Shown: in pieces, positions 7,666 to 12,972 of the stretch
Numbering within the stretch: position 1 is the first letter of the stretch
Layout: every line of letters starts with the position of its first letter
NCBI GenBank assembly: GCA_903923915.1
Contig: CAIXZI010000166.1
Span: 1-12,972, forward strand
DNA length: 12,972 nt
Direction of reading: 5' to 3'
From: an uncultured Bacteroidota bacterium
GTDB taxonomy: Bacteria; Bacteroidota; Bacteroidia; B-17B0; Aurantibacillaceae
Position numbers and translations under genes: made by a program
Notes under the pieces: generated by a model
The model's database searches: none
The model's input: only the letters and a program-made list of their open reading frames with translations
Told to the model about the DNA's origin: nothing

Positions 7666-7706
7666 ATTTGTTGTGTGTAGGTTTTAATAAAAACAACACA
7701 ACAAAT
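7666..7706. repeat. 11-bp inverted repeat / long AT-rich hairpin
   Basis: atttgttgtgt (7666-7676) is perfectly complementary to acacaacaaat (7696-7706). Inside lies a second stem gtttt/aaaac (7681-7685 / 7690-7694) with loop aata. It sits 56 bp after the TPR stop and about 87 bp before the phosphatase ATG. It could be a weak terminator of the TPR transcript, an operator, or an incidental palindrome. It lacks a GC-rich stem with a following U-run. Confidence 0.45.
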
Positions 7707-7743
7707 TAACAGTGCTTAACACAATCATAACCTAAAAAACAAC

Positions 7744-7771
7744 TTTGCTTCAGAATCGCACGGTACATTTG
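7744..7771 (+). promoter_or_regulatory. Probable promoter of the phosphatase gene
   Basis: TACATTTG (7764-7771) matches TAnnTTTG exactly. A TTTG at 7744-7747 lies 16 bp upstream, a little close compared with the usual spacing. Predicted start near 7777, about 16 nt before the ATG at 7793. The in-frame TTG at 7745 falls within the promoter, so it is not the start codon. Confidence 0.5.
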
Positions 7772-7792
7772 ACGTGTAATCAATTTAAAAAC

Positions 7793-9265
7793 ATGAAGAA
7801 AAAAATATTTATTATTGTATGGTTGGCGGTATGTACTTTTTACGCAAAAGCAACCATCAACCAAATAAGATGGGGAAGTAGTGGCGACCCACTAAACGGT
7901 TTAACCGTAACCTGGAGTAATAATGGGGCTGCCGACTCTGTAAAGTGGGGATACACAACCTCTTTTGAAAAAGGTAGCTTTGCCGGAACAAAAAGAACCG
8001 GATATGCTTCAGGCATCTCGTTTTTTAAATACCAGTTTCCAGCGGTAACTGCAAGTTCTACTATTTACTATAAGCTTTACGATTCTAATGGCCACACATG
8101 GACTACCCAAAAAACGTTTACTACAGCACCAGACCCTAACTTAAACATATATTCTTTTGCTGCCTTAGGAGATTGCAGAGATTATCCGGCTACACTAACA
8201 ACTATATCTAATTTGGTTACAGCGCGTAAACCAGCCATAACTTTGTTTAATGGTGATTTAACCTTAACAGGAACATCTACTAGTCAATACAACACTTTTT
8301 TTACGGCCTGTTCAAACTTTTTGCAAAACAACCTAGTATATCATGCCGAAGGAAATCACGATTCATATAACACTAGTTTGTTTTCTAATTTGTGGGATAT
8401 TCCAACAACAAACGGCACAAACCTATATTACTCGGTAAGATACGGAAACACCTTATTTATTACCATAAACAGCTGCGACCCAAGCAATTCTACACAATTA
8501 AATTGGTTAACAACTACGCTAACAAACGCAGCTTCAGACCCAACCATTGTTTGGAAAATTATTTCGTTGCACCATGCTTTTTTTACCGTAGGAAACCATG
8601 CGGGAGATATGAATTCGTATCGTTCAACCATTTGGAAATTGTTTGACGATCATGGCGTGGATATTGTTTTTACAGGGCACGACCATAACTATCAACGATC
8701 AAAACCGGTCAATTTAAACGTAAGTTCAACAGCACCTGTATCACAATACGGAAGCGCTGCCGGACAAGGAAGATGTGAGGTGGTTTCTGGAGGTGCGGGC
8801 GCAGGGCTTTATACACAAGGCTCTACGGCAGATGCATGGGCGATTAATTTATTTAACTCAACGTATAATTATGTTTTTTGCGATGTAAACGGATGCAAAA
8901 TTAGTTTGAAAGCCTACGACCAAAACAACGCCATTATAGATTCGGTTACGTTTAATAAAACCGGGTTACAAGCGTGTAACACTACAGGCGTTGGCGTGTT
9001 TAAACAAAAATTTAACCCAATAACCATTTTTCCAAACCCGGTTGAAAACAGTTTTACTTTACACTATTCTTCAGAAGAAATGGGAGAGGTTTTAATAAAA
9101 ATATTTGATGCCGCCGGAAAAGAAATTGATACCATAAAAGCAAATAAACTTCAAACAGAAATAGATATAAAACACGATATGTCTAAGCATGCAAAAGGAA
9201 TTTATACGGTATCAGTTATGGTGGGAAATCAAAAAGATAATGCCATGCTAATACTTAGTAAATAA
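7793..9265 (+). CDS. Secreted purple-acid-phosphatase-like metallophosphoesterase with T9SS sorting domain
   Basis: 490 residues from the ATG at 7793. This start is chosen because it begins an ideal signal peptide (MKKKIFIIVWLAVCTFYAKA, cut near residue 20); the TTG 48 bp upstream lies in a promoter. Residues 22-112 resemble the fibronectin-like N-terminal domain of purple acid phosphatases. The metallophosphoesterase core follows with its metal ligands: GD at 126-127, NGD at 153-155, GNHD at 187-190, H260/H261 and GHDHNYQR at 295-302. The position of the iron-binding tyrosine (three after D155) is Leu158, so it is probably not a true 'purple' enzyme. Residues ~409-490 (FPNPVENSF..., ending in ...GIYTVSVMVGNQKDNAMLILSK) form a type A T9SS C-terminal signal, predicting export to the cell surface or medium. 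Likely hydrolyses phosphate esters outside the cell. DoxX-like and DUF2798-like genes follow closely. Confidence 0.9.
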   Translation: MKKKIFIIVWLAVCTFYAKATINQIRWGSSGDPLNGLTVTWSNNGAADSVKWGYTTSFEKGSFAGTKRTGYASGISFFKYQFPAVTASSTIYYKLYDSNGHTWTTQKTFTTAPDPNLNIYSFAALGDCRDYPATLTTISNLVTARKPAITLFNGDLTLTGTSTSQYNTFFTACSNFLQNNLVYHAEGNHDSYNTSLFSNLWDIPTTNGTNLYYSVRYGNTLFITINSCDPSNSTQLNWLTTTLTNAASDPTIVWKIISLHHAFFTVGNHAGDMNSYRSTIWKLFDDHGVDIVFTGHDHNYQRSKPVNLNVSSTAPVSQYGSAAGQGRCEVVSGGAGAGLYTQGSTADAWAINLFNSTYNYVFCDVNGCKISLKAYDQNNAIIDSVTFNKTGLQACNTTGVGVFKQKFNPITIFPNPVENSFTLHYSSEEMGEVLIKIFDAAGKEIDTIKANKLQTEIDIKHDMSKHAKGIYTVSVMVGNQKDNAMLILSK

Positions 9266-9278
9266 TCTGCTTATAAAA

Positions 9279-9668
9279 GTGGAGAAAGTTTATAAGCCCA
9301 ATGTTATTGAGTGGGTTTTGCGAGTTGGTGTTTTCGGCACTTTTATAGGGCACGGTTGCACAGCCTTACTCGTTAAACCATCCTGGATAATTCTTGTAAC
9401 AGCCTTTGGTTTTTCGTCAGAAATGGCAGCAAAGATGTTGCCCTTAATTGGAATTTTAGATATTCTTATTGCCCTCACTATTTTAGTAAAACCCTATAAG
9501 GCTATTTTGTATTGGGCTATTTTTTGGACGTTTATTACAGCTTTAAGTCGTATAATTGCCGGACAAGGAGTGCCTGAATTTATGGAGCGATTTGCAAACA
9601 TAGCTTGTCCATTGGCCCTTCTTGTTTTTATAAACATGAAAGAAAAAGCGACCAAAAATTATGAGTAA
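9279..9668 (+). CDS. DoxX-like small membrane protein
   Basis: 129 residues with about four hydrophobic segments (roughly 13-31, 52-70, 74-92, 104-120) and a basic C-terminal tail. The pattern ExxLRxGVFGTFIGHGxxAL near the N-terminus followed by KPSW fits the DoxX-like family of Bacteroidota inner-membrane proteins. Biochemical role is poorly known; members have been linked to quinone or redox functions. The start is GTG at 9279, 13 bp after the phosphatase stop; no in-frame ATG gives a full-length protein (the next Met is residue 49). The end overlaps the next gene by 8 bp, so the pair is very likely one transcript with coupled translation. Confidence 0.75.
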   Translation: MEKVYKPNVIEWVLRVGVFGTFIGHGCTALLVKPSWIILVTAFGFSSEMAAKMLPLIGILDILIALTILVKPYKAILYWAIFWTFITALSRIIAGQGVPEFMERFANIACPLALLVFINMKEKATKNYE

Positions 9669-9885
9669 AAAATATTTTAGATACGTAAATACTTTATTTG
9701 TTGTTATACCCATGACGTTGATAATGGCTTTTGTAGGGCTTATGCGTAACTACGGTTTCGGGCCAGATTGGGAAATAAAGTTTTTGAAAGCGTGGAGCGT
9801 AATGCTTCCGGTGGCTTATGTTGCTGCGTTTATCATCATTCCAAACGCCAGAAAGTTAGCTGAAAAAGTTACTACAAAAGAGTAA
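9661..9885 (+). CDS. DUF2798-like two-TM membrane protein
   Basis: 74 residues: a short basic N-terminus, TM1 (about 9-28), a loop with FGPDWEIKFLKAWSVMLPVAY, TM2 (about 44-60) and a basic tail. The order TM, 'FLKAW', TM ending in P-x-x-R-K-L fits DUF2798, a small inner-membrane family of unknown function. The ATG lies inside the end of the DoxX-like gene (ATGAGTAA overlap), which points to translational coupling. It may act with that protein; no evidence beyond the arrangement. Converges on yifB. Confidence 0.7.
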   Translation: MSKKYFRYVNTLFVVIPMTLIMAFVGLMRNYGFGPDWEIKFLKAWSVMLPVAYVAAFIIIPNARKLAEKVTTKE

Positions 9886-9907
9886 GTGTTCGTTTTTTGT
9901 TGACGAG

Positions 9908-9971
9908 GTCATCCTAAGCCTGCCGAAGGATGTGGGTTGCCACACAGGTGTTTCGACAAGCTCAACATGAC
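9908..9971. repeat. Inverted pair of GTCAT-type REP-like repeats
   Basis: Two ~25-bp arms face each other: 9908-9932 on the plus strand (GTCATCCTAAGCC...GGATG) and 9947-9971 read on the minus strand (GTCATGTTGAGCTTGTCG...). By hand alignment they match at 16 of 25 positions. The first arm has its own catcct/aggatg hairpin (9910-9915/9927-9932). A further ggatgtg/cacatcc pair (9928-9934/9976-9982) encloses the second arm. The unit fills most of the gap between two convergent genes, where it could block read-through. From memory, both arms resemble repeats common in Bacteroidota chromosomes. Confidence 0.65.
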
Positions 9972-10035
9972 AACGCACATCCAACATTATTCTAAAACAG
10001 CACCTTACCTGATAATTGAAACTTGTTTACTGTAA

Positions 10036-11577
10036 TTACCCCGCCCAACTATCTCTGTCTAAACTGCGGTATTGTATAGCCTCTGCAATGTGATTTGGCA
10101 AGATAGTTTCGCTTGTATCTAAATCTGCAATGGTGCGACTAACTTTTAAAATTCGGTCATAGGCTCGGGCAGATAAACCTAAACGTTCCATCGCATTTTT
10201 TAGAAGATTTTTACAAGCTTCATCTAAATCGCAATGGGTTTGCAGCATTTTAGTTGTCATTTGCGAGTTGCTGTAAACACCTTCATTTTTTTCGAACCGT
10301 TTTTTCTGTATTTCTCTTGCAGCAATAACGCGCATTCTTATGTCGGCACTTTTTTCAGCATTTCGCTCTTTACTAAGCTCACCAAAAGGCACAGGCGTAA
10401 CTTCAATATGTATATCAATTCTATCTAATAATGGACCAGAAACTTTGTTAAGGTATTTTTGTACAATGCCGGGCGCACAAACACATTCTTTTTCGGGGTG
10501 GTTGTAATATCCACAAGGACAAGGGTTCATAGATGCAACCAACATAAAGCTTGCCGGATATTCTACTGAAAATTTTGCACGAGAAATAGTTACGCATCTG
10601 TCTTCCATCGGTTGGCGCATCACTTCTAAAACCGTGCGTTTAAACTCGGGCAATTCATCTAAAAATAAAACGCCGTTATGGGCTAAAGAAATTTCTCCCG
10701 GTTGTGGATTAACACCGCCGCCGACTAAAGCAACATCAGAAATTGTATGATGCGGATTTCTAAACGGACGTTGTACAACCAAGCCACCACCCTTGCCCAG
10801 CCTGCCAGTTACGCTATGTATCTTAGTAGTTTCAAGCGCTTCGTTTAAAGTTAGTGGAGGTAAAACAGAAGGTAATCTTTTAGAAAGCATTGTCTTTCCT
10901 GCTCCTGGAGGGCCTATCAGTAAAACATTATGTCCGCCAGAAGCTGCAATTTCAAAAGCGCGTTTAATGTTTTCTTGTCCGCGTACATCCGAAAAATCAG
11001 GAATATCAAGGCTTTCATCGGGATGAAAAAATTTCTTGGCATTAAAATGCAGTTTTTCTAAAGCAGAAATATCTCCATCAAAAAAAGCAATTACGTCTTT
11101 TATATGATGAGCTGCATACACCTCCAAGCCCTCAACCACAGAGGCTTCTGCTGCATTTTCTTTGGGAACAATAATAGCTTTAAAGCCTTCTTCTTTTGCT
11201 TTTATAGCAATAGGTAACACACCTTTTATAGGACGGATAAATCCATCTAAAGCAAGCTCACCCATAATTACATAATCGGGTAACATATCAATCTTTATTT
11301 GCTCAGATGCCGCCAGTATGCCTATGGCTAATGTTAAATCATATGACGACCCTTCTTTTTTAATATCGGCGGGCGCCATATTAACGGTAATTTGTTTGCC
11401 CGGAATTTTATATCCATTATTTTTTAACGCGGCATCAATGCGTTGGTGGCTCTCTTTAACAGCATTATCGGGCAAACCAACCAAATAAAAATTTACACCG
11501 GGCACAATGTTTACTTCAACAGTAATTTTGGTAGCCAATATGCCGTAAACCGCACATCCATATACTTTAACCAGCAT
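10036..11577 (-). CDS. comM: YifB/ComM family Mg-chelatase-like AAA+ ATPase
   Basis: 513 residues, the family's normal length. Residues 1-170 are the N-terminal S16/Lon-like domain (start MLVKVYGCAVYG, then VGLPDNAVKESHQRIDAAL and NMAPADIKKEGSSYDLTLAIG). The AAA+ core has Walker A GPPGAGKT (222-229), Walker B VLFLDE (303-308), the family motif RPFRNPHHT (270-278), a Cys cluster (C353, C355, C365, C367 in NPCPCGYYNHPEKECVC) that may bind zinc, and GPLLDRIDIH (381-390). The C-terminal Mg-chelatase-type lid includes LGLSARAYDRILKVSRTIADL. ComM is a ring helicase known in some bacteria to promote branch migration of incoming DNA during natural transformation; here that role is inferred from the family. 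It is not a real Mg-chelatase. It diverges from the gene at 11673 across a 95-bp gap, with no promoter I would call confidently. Confidence 0.95.
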   Translation of the reverse strand: MLVKVYGCAVYGILATKITVEVNIVPGVNFYLVGLPDNAVKESHQRIDAALKNNGYKIPGKQITVNMAPADIKKEGSSYDLTLAIGILAASEQIKIDMLPDYVIMGELALDGFIRPIKGVLPIAIKAKEEGFKAIIVPKENAAEASVVEGLEVYAAHHIKDVIAFFDGDISALEKLHFNAKKFFHPDESLDIPDFSDVRGQENIKRAFEIAASGGHNVLLIGPPGAGKTMLSKRLPSVLPPLTLNEALETTKIHSVTGRLGKGGGLVVQRPFRNPHHTISDVALVGGGVNPQPGEISLAHNGVLFLDELPEFKRTVLEVMRQPMEDRCVTISRAKFSVEYPASFMLVASMNPCPCGYYNHPEKECVCAPGIVQKYLNKVSGPLLDRIDIHIEVTPVPFGELSKERNAEKSADIRMRVIAAREIQKKRFEKNEGVYSNSQMTTKMLQTHCDLDEACKNLLKNAMERLGLSARAYDRILKVSRTIADLDTSETILPNHIAEAIQYRSLDRDSWAG

Positions 11578-11672
11578 AATTTTTTATTAAGAAATATTTT
11601 TTACTTTTAACGGATATAAATTTAGTAAACTTATTAAGGCAAAATTTATATTGTTAAATAAAACTAAAAATC

Positions 11673-12107
11673 ATGCAGAAAATAATTACGCTTTTAGCAC
11701 TTACGTTTTCACTAAATCTTTTTTCACAAGAAACTGTAAAAGTAGATTTAAACTGCTACAATAAATGGGCTCAAAAATTTGACGAACGTGGGGCTGAAGA
11801 TATTGCAGACGGAACTTATTTAGATGTAATTGTTACATTTAGAAACGGAGCTAATGCTGAATGTTTTCAAGGGAAAGCAGTTGTAAAAGACCACAAGGTA
11901 GAAACCTTTTTTATTATGTTAGATGATGGTACCTATGATGCTGTGCAACGTATTTGGAAGAACGACGTAAAAGACATTACTATTTCAAGCGGCATTAGCA
12001 AAACACTTATTACCAAAGATAATCAGTTGGTAAATATTATTTGGCCAAAGAAAATTAAACCGAAAAAAGCCGGATTTAAAAAAGCTGCAGAACCTACCGA
12101 CGATTAA
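11673..12107 (+). CDS. Small secreted protein of unknown function, upstream of lipB
   Basis: 144 residues. Signal peptide 1-18 (MQKIITLLALTFSLNLFS, cut before Gln19), with no lipobox. The mature part has YNKWAQKFDERGAEDIADGTY (29-49), DVIVTFRNG (51-59), AECFQGKAVVKDHKV (62-76), LDDGTYDAVQRIWKNDVKDITI (83-104), then ISKTLIT and a basic tail with WPKKIKPKKAGFKK (124-137). It looks like a small beta-rich domain with a lysine-rich end. I believe similar proteins occur in other Bacteroidota but know no function. It stops 2 bp before the lipB ATG, so the two are probably co-transcribed, although an exported protein has no obvious link to lipoate synthesis. Confidence 0.78.
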   Translation: MQKIITLLALTFSLNLFSQETVKVDLNCYNKWAQKFDERGAEDIADGTYLDVIVTFRNGANAECFQGKAVVKDHKVETFFIMLDDGTYDAVQRIWKNDVKDITISSGISKTLITKDNQLVNIIWPKKIKPKKAGFKKAAEPTDD

Positions 12108-12109
12108 TC

Positions 12110-12826
12110 ATGCCCGAAAAAAACAAACGGGTTTTATGTGAAGATCTTGGGCTGATTGATTATAAGATTTGCTGGGATTATCAGGAAGAAATACAGCAAA
12201 AAATTGTTGCGCAAAAAACATTGAATCGTTCGTTGCCTGATTCGGCGCAGCAAACCACTAATAATTATATGTTGTTTGTAGAACACCCGCACGTTTATAC
12301 GCTTGGCAAAAGTGGCGATGAAAATAATTTATTAATCTCTACCGAATTTTTAAAAGGCATCAACGCAACGTATTATAAAATAAATCGTGGTGGAGACATA
12401 ACCTATCATGGTCCCGGACAATTAGTGGTTTACCCCATTTTAGATTTAGAAAATTTCTTTACCGATATACATAAATATTTGCGTTTGCTTGAAGAAGTTG
12501 TTATTAAAATTTTGGATGATTACGGTATTAAAGCTGCTCGTAGCACAGGCGAAACCGGTGTGTGGTTAGATGCCGATACAAAGAAAGCCCGTAAAATTTG
12601 CGCCATTGGTGTGCATTGCAGCAGGTGGGTTACCAAGCATGGCTTAGCGTTTAATATAAATGCTGATATGGGTTATTTTCAGCACATTGTACCCTGTGGC
12701 ATTACAGATAAAGCTGTGACTTCTCTCGAAAAAGAACTTGGTAGAAAGGTTGATATGGAAGAAGTTAAACGCAGATTTAAAAAATATTTCGCAGAGATTT
12801 TTGAATGTGAGTTGAGCGAGAATTAA
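12110..12826 (+). CDS. lipB: Octanoyl-[acyl-carrier-protein]:protein N-octanoyltransferase
   Basis: Cytosolic enzyme that moves octanoyl from acyl carrier protein to a lysine of lipoyl domains (pyruvate and 2-oxoglutarate dehydrogenases, glycine cleavage H protein); LipA then adds sulfur. 238 residues. Motifs: HPHVYTLGKSG (59-69), the signature RGGDITYHGPGQLVVYPI (93-110), GETGVW (147-152), RKICAIG with catalytic Lys162, HGLAFNIN (177-184), and PCGI with catalytic Cys196. The Lys-Cys spacing of 34 equals that of E. coli LipB (K135, C169). The N-terminus is slightly long. Starts 2 bp after the secreted-protein gene and overlaps the convergent gene at its 3' end by 4 bp. No lipA is in view. Confidence 0.96.
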   Translation: MPEKNKRVLCEDLGLIDYKICWDYQEEIQQKIVAQKTLNRSLPDSAQQTTNNYMLFVEHPHVYTLGKSGDENNLLISTEFLKGINATYYKINRGGDITYHGPGQLVVYPILDLENFFTDIHKYLRLLEEVVIKILDDYGIKAARSTGETGVWLDADTKKARKICAIGVHCSRWVTKHGLAFNINADMGYFQHIVPCGITDKAVTSLEKELGRKVDMEEVKRRFKKYFAEIFECELSEN

Positions 12827-12972
12827 TTATCCGCACTCAAATGCGAAGCAAGTGCTAATCTAATTTCGCCATAACTGTACTCGGGGCCCAATACTTGTTT
12901 AATGGGGTTTAGTAAAAAAGTATCTAATTGTTTTGCTGCAACAATAATTTCATCCTTTCTTTTTTCAGATAA
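12823..12972 (-). CDS. 3' end of an unrecognised minus-strand gene (partial)
   Basis: An open minus-strand frame enters from the right edge and stops at a TAA (12825-12823). It encodes 49 C-terminal residues: LSEKRKDEIIVAAKQLDTFL, then LNPIKQVLGPEYSYGEIRLA, then LASHLSADN. The composition is protein-like (charged, with amphipathic helices) and it fills the space after lipB completely, which supports coding. I do not recognise the family. Its stop overlaps the lipB stop by 4 bp, a tight convergent arrangement with no room for a separate terminator. Confidence 0.6.
   Translation of the reverse strand, partial: LSEKRKDEIIVAAKQLDTFLLNPIKQVLGPEYSYGEIRLALASHLSADN

Noticed and set aside
7745..7792. 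TTG-started N-terminal extension of the phosphatase (16 extra residues)
   Set aside because: The extension puts polar residues before a perfect signal peptide and the TTG lies within the likely promoter; the ATG at 7793 is preferred.
8392..8646. Plus-strand frame within the phosphatase gene
   Set aside because: It is an out-of-frame shadow of a gene whose metal-binding motifs are intact in the main frame.
11578..11672. Divergent promoters between comM and the secreted-protein gene
   Set aside because: Only partial matches such as TAAATTTA and TATATTGT were found, none with a properly spaced TTTG; promoters must exist here but cannot be placed.
1..12972. A defence, toxin-antitoxin, phage or biosynthetic system
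   Set aside because: All substantial frames belong to housekeeping, peptidase, phosphatase, TPR or small envelope proteins; no integrase, transposase, nuclease or toxin motif was seen.

Overview
The window looks like a chromosomal segment of a Bacteroidota organism. Four signs point this way. (1) Promoter-like sites match the Bacteroidota consensus TTTG / TAnnTTTG, with a near-perfect copy at 5938-5968. (2) Start codons lack convincing Shine-Dalgarno sequences. (3) The phosphatase at 7793-9265 ends in a type IX secretion (T9SS) sorting domain. (4) Several small secreted or membrane proteins belong to families I associate with this phylum. The DNA is AT-rich. No tRNA, rRNA, transposase, phage gene or CRISPR array was seen.

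Layout: the 3' part of leuS (1-1479, +) converges on fbp (1751-2764, -), with a repeat-rich 271-bp gap between them. Upstream of fbp on the same strand lies a Cys-motif/single-TM/proline-rich protein (2854-3465, -). It diverges from a small secreted protein (3571-4029, +), which is followed by an M3 oligoendopeptidase (4059-5771, +). After a second structured repeat come a secreted TPR protein (5991-7610, +), a secreted purple-acid-phosphatase-like enzyme (7793-9265, +), a DoxX-like membrane protein (9279-9668, +) and an overlapping DUF2798-like membrane protein (9661-9885, +). These converge on yifB/comM (10036-11577, -). YifB diverges from a small secreted protein (11673-12107, +) set 2 bp before lipB (12110-12826, +). 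LipB converges, with a 4-bp overlap, on the 3' end of an unrecognised minus-strand gene (12823-12972, -).

Most genes are ordinary: translation (leuS), gluconeogenesis (fbp), peptide turnover (M3 peptidase), lipoate attachment (lipB) and DNA processing (yifB). I found no defence, secondary-metabolite or mobile cassette. The interesting material is between the genes. Two copies of one structured element (1532-1679 on +; 5773-5866 on -) share identical 5' and 3' blocks and the same hairpin plan, with one compensatory base-pair change; one copy carries an extra ~53 nt. At least four short hairpin repeats beginning GTCAT are scattered through three other gaps. Among the proteins, the oddest are an enlarged insert before the KMSKS loop of LeuRS, the Cys-motif membrane protein, and a PAP-like enzyme lacking the tyrosine ligand of true purple acid phosphatases.
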